Notes: a model not told the origin generated them from the letters alone. Shown: positions 1 to 7,944, counted from the first letter of the stretch. The stretch is 64,000 nucleotides of DNA from Gemmatimonadota bacterium (GCA_022571515.1 JACZXQ010000016.1:1-64000); one strand, 5' to 3'. A program made the numbers and translations.

Positions 1-2
1 TG

Positions 3-809
3 GCGGGTCATGAGTTCGGACACTCGGTGTGGGCAGTGAGGAATCTTTCGAAGCTCTTTCGCCCAACCATCACGGAATCCTTCTTCGATTACCTCATGGA
101 GGACGAGCATTGGAAGATTTTCGTACAAAGTTACCCAGAGGCAGATACATCCCAGGACCCTGCTGAGCTGTTATCGGATGCCTCTTTTGGTCAACGGACT
201 TGGGAAGCACAACGGTGGGCCATTAACCAGTGTGAGGAAGTCTTCTGTGACTTGATCGGGTTAAGAGTATTCGGCGAATCCTACCTGCACGCCTTCGCCT
301 ACGTCCTCGCCCCGGGGAACCACCGGCGGGGCTCTTACTTTTATCCGAGTCTCGAGGACCGAGTGTCCCATCTGGTGGATGCCGCAGAGCGGTTCTCCAT
401 CTCGGTACCCAGTGGCTTTCGAGACGCTTTCGTGCCTCGTGATCCCGCGGATTCTACTGAGATCCTCCTCGCCGCGGCGGACCAGGCGGTCCGGAGTTCT
501 TTGGAAGATATCATTGAGGAAGTCGACCGGTTGGGAAAGGAGTCTAGCGTTCCCCAAGTGACACAGGAGGAAGTCGACGCCAGCCTATCGGCCTTCAAGC
601 TTCTCGTGCCCGACAACGACGCTTCGAGTCTTCCGCAGTTAATCAACGCAGGTTGGAGGGTGGAGAACGATGAGGACATGTGGAGCGACTACACCAGCAT
701 CAAAGACCGTAAGCAAGTCTTGAACCAGTTGTTATTAAAGTCGGCTCAGGTTCTCGAGTTTAACCTCCGTGTGGAGGAAGGCAACCAAGGGCATGATTCT
801 CCAGGCTAA
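3..809 (+). CDS. HEXXH metallopeptidase-like protein, 5' end missing
   Basis: This is the 3' part of a gene that enters from the left edge. The frame is open from base 3, and the GTG at 27 is not the true start: upstream of it the frame encodes HEFGH (bases 9-23), a textbook HEXXH zinc site. A downstream helix carries CEEVFCDLIGL (around bases 231-263), which fits the glutamate-bearing third-ligand helix of gluzincin peptidases. The C-terminal half is acidic and unrecognised. It overlaps the next gene by 17 bases, so the two are probably co-translated. Base composition is lower in GC than in the rest of the window, which suggests transfer. I see no signal peptide in the visible part, so it is probably cytoplasmic. 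The peptidase class is inferred from motifs only; family and substrate are unknown. Confidence 0.6.
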   Translation, partial: AGHEFGHSVWAVRNLSKLFRPTITESFFDYLMEDEHWKIFVQSYPEADTSQDPAELLSDASFGQRTWEAQRWAINQCEEVFCDLIGLRVFGESYLHAFAYVLAPGNHRRGSYFYPSLEDRVSHLVDAAERFSISVPSGFRDAFVPRDPADSTEILLAAADQAVRSSLEDIIEEVDRLGKESSVPQVTQEEVDASLSAFKLLVPDNDASSLPQLINAGWRVENDEDMWSDYTSIKDRKQVLNQLLLKSAQVLEFNLRVEEGNQGHDSPG

Positions 810-1422
810 ACAGATCGCTGAACGTCTTCGCTCGTACCGAGACACCAAGGATCCCCTCTGCATCACTCCGAGGCCGCGCCTGGAGGAACTCGAAAAGTCA
901 GGGGCCGCGTCAGTAGACCTTCGATTGGGAACCTGGTTCGTTGCTTCTCGGGCGAGGCGCGTTCCGTTCTTGGATATCAATAGAGAGGAGCATTCGGAGC
1001 AGAAGTTCGCTCGCACCACCTACGTGCCCTTCCAGGGCGTTTTCGTCCTCCATCCGCACGCGTTTGTCCTTGGAGCCACCTTAGAGTGGATCCGCATGCC
1101 TCGTGACCTCGCCGGTTATGTGACCGGAAAATCCTCATGCGGACGACAGGGTCTCGTCATCGAAACGGCGATGGGTGTGCATCCTAGCTTCACAGGCTGC
1201 CTCACGCTGGAGTTGGCGAACGTGGGTGAGGTTCCGATCGTAATTCGCCCTGGAATGTTGATATGCCAATTGTTCTTGCACGAAACAACCGAGGGAACAG
1301 AGTTCGCTGATCAGAGCAAGTTTATCGGGCAAGGGCGCCCGGTCTTAGGTAGCCTCGGGGAGGATCCGATCTACAGGCGGCTCGGGGAGGAGGAGCCGGT
1401 AATCCCGCCAAGCGATGGCTAA
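793..1422 (+). CDS. dCTP deaminase / dUTPase family protein
   Basis: This 209-residue protein is of the trimeric dCTP deaminase (Dcd/DUT) fold, which deaminates dCTP to dUTP (some members also cleave dUTP). Visible family blocks are ASVDLRLG (39-46), GKSSCGRQGL (112-121, the nucleotide-binding GRSSxxRxGL motif) and HPSFTGCLTLELAN (130-143), whose Glu140 sits at the usual catalytic position. I chose ATG 793 because the Dcd fold begins there; a GTG at 769 would only add eight residues inside the upstream gene. It overlaps the HEXXH gene by 17 bases and shares its lower GC. A housekeeping role in dUMP supply is possible. Stand-alone dCTP deaminases also act as anti-phage nucleotide-depletion effectors, and the neighbourhood (peptidase-like partner, transposase remnant) keeps that option open. 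The family call is firm; the role is inference. Confidence 0.85.
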   Translation: MILQAKQIAERLRSYRDTKDPLCITPRPRLEELEKSGAASVDLRLGTWFVASRARRVPFLDINREEHSEQKFARTTYVPFQGVFVLHPHAFVLGATLEWIRMPRDLAGYVTGKSSCGRQGLVIETAMGVHPSFTGCLTLELANVGEVPIVIRPGMLICQLFLHETTEGTEFADQSKFIGQGRPVLGSLGEDPIYRRLGEEEPVIPPSDG

Positions 1423-1674
1423 GCGCATACCCTTGTGGGTGGCGAAAACCTCATCCGAGTGGTGCGAGGGACTGCGTGAGAGACGATGGGTGACCCAAGA
1501 GCGGCACGCCGAGGGGTCAAAGGGCTGTCCATAGCCGGTGCGAGTGCGGGGCAGACATCTTGCTTGGCCTTTTCAGATTTTTGCACATGACGACTGGGAT
1601 TGGAGCACGTAAGGATGCTAGCCCCGCTACGTGCTCGCGGCGGTTGGATCAATCAGCCTCGGGAAGGCGAGGGA
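1423..1674. other. Non-coding stretch after the dCTP deaminase gene
   Basis: I find no convincing gene here. The only structure seen is a perfect 9-base inverted repeat (see the repeat entry at 1603-1636). Short open frames on both strands lack family resemblance and ribosome binding sites. Together with the transposase remnant that follows, this looks like decayed mobile-element or scar DNA between the accessory pair and cfa. Confidence 0.5.
1603..1636. repeat. Perfect 9-bp inverted repeat
   Basis: GAGCACGTA (1603-1611) and its exact reverse complement TACGTGCTC (1628-1636) flank a 16-base loop. No T-tract follows on either strand, so a rho-independent terminator is not supported. It lies about 180 bases past the dCTP deaminase stop and 40 bases from the transposase remnant. 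It could be a mobile-element end, a protein-binding site or chance. Confidence 0.5.
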
Positions 1675-1905
1675 TCAGGCAGCGAGCCGGCGGGTGTAGC
1701 GGTGATGAAGCCCGCCAACCTGGGCGATGGCTACCACATCGCCCATCTCGGGCGGCTCCACAGGACGCGGATCAGGGCAGTCGTTGTCCAATGACCGGTG
1801 CGTACGTGACGAGTGGTAGTAGGACGCGTTGCTGCGAAGAACCCGTAGGAGGTGCCGTTCGTTGATAACGATGAAGTGGTCGAGGCAATCGCGGCTCAAG
1901 AACCA
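1675..1905 (-). pseudogene. Transposase (integrase-core, IS481/IS3-like) 3' remnant
   Basis: The minus strand encodes about 75 residues that match the C-terminal end of DDE integrase-core transposases: a CLDHFIVINERHL segment, then YYHSSRTHRSLDNDCPDPRP, then VGGLHHRYTRRLAA before a TGA stop. In intact members this tail follows the last catalytic glutamate and is preceded by about 250 residues, none of which is present upstream. The boundary near 1905 is approximate, being where resemblance fades. It is a dead fragment marking past insertion beside the low-GC gene pair. The exact IS family cannot be fixed by eye. Confidence 0.7.
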
Positions 1906-1953
1906 TGAGCTACTCGCTCGGCTCATCTCCCCGCCACGCATCCAACGCCACCG

Positions 1954-3129
1954 CTATCCGAGCCGGCAGTCAGGCTGTGGCCGTCCGATCTTGGTGAGGA
2001 CGATCTGGTACAACTGCTGGTGCCGCTCGCCCGCCGACCCTGCAGCGCTGAGCAAATAGAAACGCCACATCCTGCGGAAGCGTTCTCCATACTTCGCCTC
2101 GAGCGTGGGCCAGGCTCGTTCGAAGTTCTCGTACCACGCCAGAAGCGTCCTCTCATAGTCCGTGCCGAGGTTGTGTACGTCCTCGACACTGAGCAGCTCC
2201 TCTGCTGCCCTCGCCACCTGCGCCAAGGATGGAACCAGCCCGTTGGGAAATATGTATTTTCCGAACCACGGGTTGACGGCCTTGGTGCTGCGGTTTCCAC
2301 CGATGGTTTGGAGGAAGGCGATGCCATCGTCTTTCAGGCAACGATGAACGACCTCCATGAAGGTGCGGTGATTCTTGTAGCCGACGTGTTCGAACATCCC
2401 GATGGAGACCACGGCATCGTAGGAACCGGACGCCTTGCGGTAATCCTCGAGACGAATGTCTATGGGAAGCCCCTCGCACACTTCCCTCGCGAGCTGGACC
2501 TGGTCCCGGGAAACCGTGAAGCCGGTAACCTCGACACCGTAGCGCTCGGCCGCATACTTGGCGAAGCCGCCCCAGCCACAACCGAGGTCGAGCACCTTCA
2601 TTCCCGGGCGAAGACCGACTTTTCGACACACCAGGTCGAGCTTCGCGGTCTGCGCCTCCGCGAGGTTGTTCGCTTCAGGCCAATACGCGCACGAATAGAT
2701 CATTCGAGGGTCGAGCATGGCCTGGAACAGGTCGTTTCCCAGGTCGTAATGGTGCTCGGCGACCTTGAACGCGCGGTCTGTGGCCTGCAGGTTCAGCATC
2801 TTGGCCCGTAACACGTGAACGACGCTGCTCCAGTTGGCGCGGACTTTCTTGTCGATATCGGCACGGAGCAGTTTTGCTGTCAGCTGGTCCAGGGCGTCGC
2901 AGTCCCACTGCCCGTCCATATACGACTCGCCGAAGCCGAGCGAACCGTTGGTAAGGATCCGGGTGTAAACCCTCTTGTCGTGAACTTGCATGTCCTGAGG
3001 ACGGGCACCGTCGACTCGGACATCCGCTTCCTCGAACAAGCGGATCATGATTCGTTCCGATTGCGCGTCCACGGAACGCGTGAGAGGGTTGCGGATGGGG
3101 CGCGGCGATCGCGTCGTGTTTACTTGCAT
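1954..3129 (-). CDS. cfa: Cyclopropane-fatty-acyl-phospholipid synthase
   Basis: A 391-residue SAM-dependent enzyme (E. coli Cfa is 382) that adds a methylene bridge across the double bond of unsaturated acyl chains in membrane phospholipids. Family blocks are HYDLGNDLF (127-135), YSCAYW (145-150, with the active-region cysteine at 147), the SAM motif DLGCGWGGFA (181-190), and a C-terminal FGKYIFPNG segment. The ATG at 3129 is preceded by a GAGG-type ribosome site. The gene is divergent from the sigma-factor gene, with a 229-base shared upstream region. It probably adjusts membrane properties under acid or stationary-phase stress, as in other bacteria. No truncation is visible. Confidence 0.93.
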   Translation of the reverse strand: MQVNTTRSPRPIRNPLTRSVDAQSERIMIRLFEEADVRVDGARPQDMQVHDKRVYTRILTNGSLGFGESYMDGQWDCDALDQLTAKLLRADIDKKVRANWSSVVHVLRAKMLNLQATDRAFKVAEHHYDLGNDLFQAMLDPRMIYSCAYWPEANNLAEAQTAKLDLVCRKVGLRPGMKVLDLGCGWGGFAKYAAERYGVEVTGFTVSRDQVQLAREVCEGLPIDIRLEDYRKASGSYDAVVSIGMFEHVGYKNHRTFMEVVHRCLKDDGIAFLQTIGGNRSTKAVNPWFGKYIFPNGLVPSLAQVARAAEELLSVEDVHNLGTDYERTLLAWYENFERAWPTLEAKYGERFRRMWRFYLLSAAGSAGERHQQLYQIVLTKIGRPQPDCRLG

Positions 3130-3313
3130 GGTTCCTCATCCCGTTGGTCCGGCCGGTGGCGACCCCCGAGGCAGAGAGTCCCTCGATCGCAGAACCGCCG
3201 TGTTACCCGAACTGTTCCCCCCTAGAAGGGATTAAGGTGACTTCACGAGAGCTTTGGCGACACCCCCGGTCCGGGCCAGTGAACCGATCCGGTGGGTCGC
3301 GTATTCATTTTGT

Positions 3314-3330
3314 GGGTCGGGATTCGACCC
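3314..3330. promoter_or_regulatory. Short palindrome upstream of the sigma-factor gene
   Basis: GGGTCG and CGACCC flank a 5-base spacer about 30 bases before the sigma-factor start, in the region divergent from cfa. It could be an operator or a leader hairpin; at six bases per arm in GC-rich DNA it could also be chance. Confidence 0.25.
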
Positions 3331-3358
3331 CAATGCTTCACGATTCGGAGTCCGCTGG

Positions 3359-3865
3359 ATGTCGCAAACGTTCGAAGAGCTGGCCGGCCAGGAGGTAGAC
3401 GGTCTCTTTCAGGGGGCCCTCTTTCTGCAGGCGGGCGATGAGGCGGCCGCAGAGGACTTGCTGCTTTGGACCCTCACGAAGGCGTTTCACGTTTTTCGCG
3501 AAACGGGTGGTGGTGAGAGTCCGGATCAGTGGCTGGAGGGCAGGCTCATTCACGAGTTCCTGGCCCTCCTTCCCATGAGTGACGTGGCGGCCCAGGCGCG
3601 CGCCGCTGAACTCGAGAGCCCGTTGCAGTACGTCGGCTCGGTGGACCCTGGGGCGCTGCACGAAGCGGCGGGACAGGTGCCCACCCGTGCCCGCGCCGCC
3701 TTGTGGCTGGTTGTTTTGAGGCGGTGGACATACGAGGAGGCCTCTGCGGCACTGCACACGACTACTGAAGAACTGAAGGATCTCCTTCGATTCCGTCACA
3801 CGCTCATGTCTGCGGTGTTGAAGCCGCGGCACGGACGCAACGGGACCGACGGAGGCATGAGTTGA
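3359..3865 (+). CDS. ECF-like RNA polymerase sigma factor, degenerate
   Basis: A 168-residue protein with the two-domain layout of ECF sigma factors. A region-2-like helix (about residues 17-47, FQGALFLQAGDEAAAEDLLL) matches the LxGDxxxAEDLxQ pattern, and a region-4-like helix-turn-helix (about 115-155) begins PTRARAALWLVVL and contains the YEEAS block. The usual GTVKSRLHRAR recognition helix is replaced by TTEELKDLLRFRHTLM, so promoter recognition may differ or be lost. The ATG at 3359 fits the start of the fold; the frame extends further upstream without family resemblance. The stop lies one base before the anti-sigma gene, making a classic sigma/anti-sigma pair. The target genes are unknown. 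Confidence 0.65.
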   Translation: MSQTFEELAGQEVDGLFQGALFLQAGDEAAAEDLLLWTLTKAFHVFRETGGGESPDQWLEGRLIHEFLALLPMSDVAAQARAAELESPLQYVGSVDPGALHEAAGQVPTRARAALWLVVLRRWTYEEASAALHTTTEELKDLLRFRHTLMSAVLKPRHGRNGTDGGMS

Positions 3866-3866
3866 T

Positions 3867-4670
3867 ATGGCTATGAATTGCTCGACCGCCAGAGAGGCGT
3901 TGTGGCCCCCCGAGAAGCCACGGCTTGCAGGGGAAGGTGTGCTGCTTGCGCGTGAGCACATCGAGGACTGCGCCGATTGTCAGGAATATTTCCGCCAAGA
4001 CCGCCACCTGCTGGATGCCTATTGCAGGCTGCGCGAGGAGCGCGCCCCGCGCAGGATTCGCGAGCGTGTGTTCGACTCGCTGGCGAGGGAACGTGCCGGG
4101 AACCTGACCGCGGAGTTGAACCGGGACGCCCAGCTTGGGCCGGGATCCCTCGCCCTTCCACGCTGGATGGTAGCGACCGCTGCTTCGCTGGTGCTCCTTT
4201 CGGCGCTAGGCACTACAGCGATGTGGATGAACCGTCCGTCCGCCCGGCCCGCGACCGGAGAGCTGTTTGTGGACGACTACCTCCGCCGGGCGGTGGGCCA
4301 AGACAACATCGTGACGTCCGATCCGGCTGAGATCTCCCGCTTTCTGGTGAAGGAGCTGGGCCTCCTGATCACGCCACTACAGATCGAAGGCCTGCGGCTC
4401 GCCGGGGCTGAGGTGTGCTTCCTGGACGGCCGGCGCGGGGCGATGATTCGCTACCGGCAGAACGGCCATGAGGTGACGCACTACCTCATTCCGAGAGAAG
4501 GTGTGGAGGAGCGTGCGCCGAGGCGGTTGGGCATCCTGCCCGGGGGCTTCGAGGACCAGGCGGCGCCTTCCGTGATCACGTGGGCGACGCCCTCGATCGA
4601 GCAGGCCCTGGTGGGTGCGGTTTCCGCCGAGCGGCTCATGAGTATCGCGCGGAAGGCTTCCTCGCTCTAG
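3867..4670 (+). CDS. Anti-sigma factor with zinc-finger motif, single-pass membrane protein
   Basis: A 267-residue protein. A zinc-binding anti-sigma segment carries H31, C35 and C38 (HIEDCADC, the Hx3CxxC signature). One transmembrane helix lies at about 100-121, followed by a periplasmic domain of about 145 residues with no recognised enzyme motif. It begins one base after the sigma-factor stop, so the two are translationally linked. By family knowledge the N-terminal part sequesters the sigma factor at the membrane and the periplasmic part senses an envelope signal. The signal cannot be read from the sequence. The stop is 27 bases from the convergent permease gene. Confidence 0.78.
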   Translation: MAMNCSTAREALWPPEKPRLAGEGVLLAREHIEDCADCQEYFRQDRHLLDAYCRLREERAPRRIRERVFDSLARERAGNLTAELNRDAQLGPGSLALPRWMVATAASLVLLSALGTTAMWMNRPSARPATGELFVDDYLRRAVGQDNIVTSDPAEISRFLVKELGLLITPLQIEGLRLAGAEVCFLDGRRGAMIRYRQNGHEVTHYLIPREGVEERAPRRLGILPGGFEDQAAPSVITWATPSIEQALVGAVSAERLMSIARKASSL

Positions 4671-4697
4671 CGGCGCACCGGGGCTCTTTCAGGGCGG

Positions 4698-5282
4698 TCA
4701 GGACGCGAGCTGAAGCGAGACGACCAGGAGTCCCACGCCGGCGAACACGACGGCCAGAGTCTTCTCCATGAGGGCCGCCGGGAGGTGCTTTCCTACCCGG
4801 CTACCCAAGAAACTGCCTATGAGCACACCCGGGATGCTCCACTGGATCACGTGCCAGGCGGGGGCTGCCGAGAGCGCATGAACCGTGGCCCCGGCGAGGG
4901 CGGTGATCGCCAAGGTGAATACGGCCGTGGCTACGGCCACTCGAGGCACGATCTTGCAGCGGATGATGAGTTGGGTGGTGGAGATTTCGGGGAGCCCGGC
5001 ACTGATCATGCCGGTCAGGGCGCCGACGATCACGCTGGGCACGGCACCGGCGAGAAGCCAGCGTGCCCACCCGTAGTCCACCACCTTCTGCTGTACGTAT
5101 AGGCGGAGGCCGTTTCCCATGCCGAAGACTTCGGTCAGGAGTCCCGCTCCCACGGCCTGAGCGGGGCTCAAGCCCACCACCAACATGAAGAAGGGGCTGA
5201 AGAAGAGAGCCCCTGAGACGCCGGAGGATATCGCTATCGTGGAAAAGACGATGGATACGGGAAAGATCCACCAGAGCTCCAT
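4698..5282 (-). CDS. TSUP (TauE/SafE) family permease, unusually short
   Basis: A 194-residue polytopic membrane protein of the sulfite/organosulfonate exporter superfamily. Its N-terminal half (GVSGALFFSPFFM, then AGLLTEVFGMGNGLRLY) and C-terminal half (STTQLIIRCKIVPRVAVATA, then a GSFLGSRVGKHL segment) match the two halves of the family. The members I know are about 250-270 residues; here the linker and roughly 60-70 residues between the halves seem missing at about residue 90, with the frame preserved. It may be a natural compact form or an in-frame deletion. It is the last gene of the envelope thiol cluster, eight bases after the TlpA-like gene. A sulfur-compound transport role follows from the family only. 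Confidence 0.75.
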   Translation of the reverse strand: MELWWIFPVSIVFSTIAISSGVSGALFFSPFFMLVVGLSPAQAVGAGLLTEVFGMGNGLRLYVQQKVVDYGWARWLLAGAVPSVIVGALTGMISAGLPEISTTQLIIRCKIVPRVAVATAVFTLAITALAGATVHALSAAPAWHVIQWSIPGVLIGSFLGSRVGKHLPAALMEKTLAVVFAGVGLLVVSLQLAS

Positions 5283-5290
5283 GGAGGCTC

Positions 5291-6820
5291 CTAATCGAGT
5301 GTGCGCGGCTGTTCTCTCCGCAACTCCTCATCCACGATTTTCCGAATCGGATCGATATTCTCGCCGAAGCCGTACAGCCGACGGATCACTTTCAAATCAC
5401 GGTCCAAGATGACCGTGTAGGGCAGACCGCGGTAATTGTAACGGCTTCTCAGCCGCCCACCACCCTCGGCGTTACGGTACCCGACGTGCCCGATCTCTTC
5501 GAGGAAGTCCAGGCCGTCGGAGGCCGAGATGTCTTCGTTCAGGCCGATCACGACCACCTCGTCGGGGTCGAGCTCGCGGGCATACTCGGCGAGTTGTGGC
5601 ATCTCCCTTCGGCACGGACCGCACCAACTCGCCCAAAAGTTTATGACCACCACTTTCCCCAAGTAGTCATCGAGGCGGATCGGCTCGTCGCCGCCCAATT
5701 CAGTGAGGTCGAAGGTGGGGAACGAGACGCGCTCTGGCTCGCCCGTCCGGGCGAGGGCGTCCTCCATGCTCAGCGCATACACGTGGCCGCCCCGGTCGGC
5801 GAAAACCGCCCCGGCGCTCGGGACCTCGCCGGTCCGCAGGAGCGTGCCGTCGGAATCGAACGTGTACACGTGTGTGGGCCCACGCCCCTCATGCGGCGCG
5901 GCCAACACATAGATGTGTCCGTCCGGCCCCACCGTCAGTCCATGTTGGAGCACGTGGTAGACCGGGGCGAGCGTCCCGTCGATGGGACGAAGCACCGGGG
6001 GATCGATCTCTGAAGGAGGAGTCCAACGGCTCTCCCAAGCCAACTCGCCATCAGGCGTGAACGCCTTGATTTCGGGTCGCACTGATGACGCGAAGTAGAT
6101 CATTCCGTCTGGTCCTACATGCGCCCATCCGGTGTTCGCCAAGTGCCCGAGGAAGGGCTCGGCCGGTCGGGTAATCTTCCCGATCGGCTGCAGCTCGCCG
6201 GAGGAGGCGTCACGGATCCACATGAGTGGATCACGCGATCGTATGGGGGCGAGGCTGAACTCCAGGACCGTGCGCGCCGCGACGAGCCCGCGACCGGCCT
6301 CACCACTCAGCGGCGCCGGCACCTCGCTGTCGACCCATCGCGAAGGCGTTTCGCCCTCGAACAGCAAACCCCCACCGTCCGACTCGACGGCCATGATGCC
6401 GCGCGAGTCGATCGAGACGTAGGTGGGCTGGGTGAGGTCGCGACCCTCCTTCGGTCTACCCTGCAGAATGCCGGCCACCACCCCCCGTCCGTCGAACATC
6501 AGGATCCGCGCCCCGTCGGCGTCCGGCCAGGCAGCGCCACCTCCGGGAAGCGGGACCGCGGCGCGGTTGCCCATGAACAGAAGCCGCAGGCCCTTGGTGG
6601 GGAGGCTCTCGTAGACACGGAGATGCTCTGCGGGCCCATGATTCCCCACCGTGCGCACACCCTCCACCGTTGTGATGTCGGGAGCACGGTAATCCTCGAC
6701 CGGATCACTCACCGGTCCCGGTCCGGAATCGCAAGCGCTCAGTAGAGCCGGAAGAACGAGGAGGCCGGGACCGAAGCCCCGGCCTCCTCTGTTCTTTCGC
6801 ATTGATTCTGCGAAAATCAT
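5291..6820 (-). CDS. Lipoprotein with beta-propeller and C-terminal TlpA-like thioredoxin domain
   Basis: A 509-residue protein. A lipoprotein signal ends in LLSAC near residue 30. A six-bladed-propeller-like region follows (about 60-370, repeated DGRGV/GPDGHIYV-type blades), then a thioredoxin fold with WCGPC (cysteines at 400 and 403) and a cis-proline segment GLPYTVILD. TlpA/ResA-like proteins reduce disulfides in periplasmic or exported proteins, for example during cytochrome maturation; the propeller could bind the partner. A start at 6802 would also keep the signal. It lies 14 bases after the Cys-rich secreted gene and eight before the permease, forming one operon. Being a lipoprotein it should act at the periplasmic face. 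The domain call is firm; the substrate is unknown. Confidence 0.85.
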   Translation of the reverse strand: MIFAESMRKNRGGRGFGPGLLVLPALLSACDSGPGPVSDPVEDYRAPDITTVEGVRTVGNHGPAEHLRVYESLPTKGLRLLFMGNRAAVPLPGGGAAWPDADGARILMFDGRGVVAGILQGRPKEGRDLTQPTYVSIDSRGIMAVESDGGGLLFEGETPSRWVDSEVPAPLSGEAGRGLVAARTVLEFSLAPIRSRDPLMWIRDASSGELQPIGKITRPAEPFLGHLANTGWAHVGPDGMIYFASSVRPEIKAFTPDGELAWESRWTPPSEIDPPVLRPIDGTLAPVYHVLQHGLTVGPDGHIYVLAAPHEGRGPTHVYTFDSDGTLLRTGEVPSAGAVFADRGGHVYALSMEDALARTGEPERVSFPTFDLTELGGDEPIRLDDYLGKVVVINFWASWCGPCRREMPQLAEYARELDPDEVVVIGLNEDISASDGLDFLEEIGHVGYRNAEGGGRLRSRYNYRGLPYTVILDRDLKVIRRLYGFGENIDPIRKIVDEELRREQPRTLD

Positions 6821-6834
6821 CAGGATCAGGAGTG

Positions 6835-7224
6835 TTACCCCTCCATCTCCACGCTCTCGATGATGATCGTGTTCATGCCGGCGCGCTTGATGACCTTGCC
6901 AGACACGCGCACGCTATGCTCAGCATGGGGCTTGAGACGCTCGTTGGCGCCGGTGCCCGGCATGCCAGCGCTGACGGGCAGGTAGAAAGTGCCGTCAGCC
7001 GTAAGCAGTCCGAGCGGAATACCGTTGTCCGCGCACACCTGGGCGCACATGCGATGATCGTCGCCGCTCAGGTTGTACACGACCTTGCAGGACAGGTCCA
7101 CCACCGTAGCGGTGAAGCTCACGTCCTCGGCATCCTCGGCCATTTGCATCATCTGCGCCGAAGCGGGCATGGCCGAGAGGGCCAGCACGCCGAGCGAGAG
7201 AGCAGTCAACGCAAGTTTGCGCAT
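6835..7224 (-). CDS. Small secreted protein with three conserved-looking cysteines
   Basis: A 129-residue protein with a signal peptide (MRKLALTALSLG... ending in ASAQ near residue 24). The mature part has cysteines in a DLSCKVVY...CAQVCADNG pattern, then a beta-rich tail with GKVIKRAGMNTI. I do not recognise a named family. The ATG at 7224 is preceded by GGAGG at good spacing; an upstream in-frame start at 7272 lacks one. Position between the YtkA-like lipoprotein and the TlpA-like thiol oxidoreductase suggests that its cysteines are redox partners or bind a metal such as copper. That role is inference from context. Confidence 0.75.
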   Translation of the reverse strand: MRKLALTALSLGVLALSAMPASAQMMQMAEDAEDVSFTATVVDLSCKVVYNLSGDDHRMCAQVCADNGIPLGLLTADGTFYLPVSAGMPGTGANERLKPHAEHSVRVSGKVIKRAGMNTIIIESVEMEG

Positions 7225-7263
7225 TAGAACTACCTCCGATTGCGAATAAGTGACGCTATGAAT

Positions 7264-7280
7264 CCGGACCATTCGTCCGG
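7264..7280. repeat. Hairpin CCGGAC/GTCCGG between two envelope genes
   Basis: A perfect 6-base stem with a 5-base loop lies in the 126-base gap upstream of the Cys-containing secreted gene. No T-run follows, so it is not a standard terminator. It may be a leader structure. Confidence 0.25.
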
Positions 7281-7350
7281 TCTCCGAACAACCAACCCAA
7301 ACACGGTCCCATCGGTTCCTGGGAGGGAACTCGGTCCGTGATTCTCTCGG

Positions 7351-7845
7351 TCAATGCCCATCGTGCCCATGCTCGTGGCCGGCCCCATCTTCACCTCGCT
7401 CCACCTCGAATTCGAAGGAGGCGGCGTCGGCTCCGATGCCGAGGTTCACATAGATCTGCCACACACCGTCCATCATGATCGGCGCCGACACCATATAATC
7501 ACCACTGGCCATGCGGTGGGCCGCGTAGCGCTGGATGCCCATCATCGGCATCTCGGGCGATACGATGTCGATCGACACCGGGATGGAATCGGGCACTGCC
7601 CGGCCAAACGCGATGTGGAAGCTCATGTCCCCGACTCGTACCGGGTAGGGCTCGACCGTGACCGTCACTGGGATCCCGCTAGGTGACACGGCCTCCCAGA
7701 CCGCAGGATTTGCGGCCTCGACGGCGCTGGCTGCCTCCGACGATTCGGCGCCAGCCTCGATGTCGCCTGGGGCGCACCCGGACCCGTGCAGCGTGATCCA
7801 CGCGGACAGCACTGCTCCAGCAAGCTTGATGTGCGTTTTCCCCAT
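7351..7845 (-). CDS. YtkA-like domain lipoprotein with His-rich tail
   Basis: A 164-residue lipoprotein (signal ending GSGC near residue 24) with one beta-sandwich domain of the YtkA/FixH-like type: the block VPVSIDIVSPEMPMMGI, and MVSAPIMMDGVWQIYV near the end. The C-terminal tail HEHGHDGH could bind metal. Proteins of this fold often sit with copper and cytochrome-oxidase assembly genes. The ATG at 7845 was chosen because the signal peptide begins there; 7863 is also possible. It is the first gene of the minus-strand thiol cluster and lies 99 bases after tkt on that strand. Metal handling is inference from the tail and neighbours. Confidence 0.72.
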   Translation of the reverse strand: MGKTHIKLAGAVLSAWITLHGSGCAPGDIEAGAESSEAASAVEAANPAVWEAVSPSGIPVTVTVEPYPVRVGDMSFHIAFGRAVPDSIPVSIDIVSPEMPMMGIQRYAAHRMASGDYMVSAPIMMDGVWQIYVNLGIGADAASFEFEVERGEDGAGHEHGHDGH

Positions 7846-7944
7846 GGCATCCGATGAACGCATGGGGGGCCCGAACGGTTCCCGTATTTCCTTGAGGTCG
7901 ACTGATTGTGCGGATGCGGTGGTGAGGGTTTCCCGCAGGGACTT

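Noticed and set aside
27-809. Full-length gene starting at GTG 27
   Set aside because: The open frame continues to the window edge and encodes the HEXXH motif upstream of that GTG.
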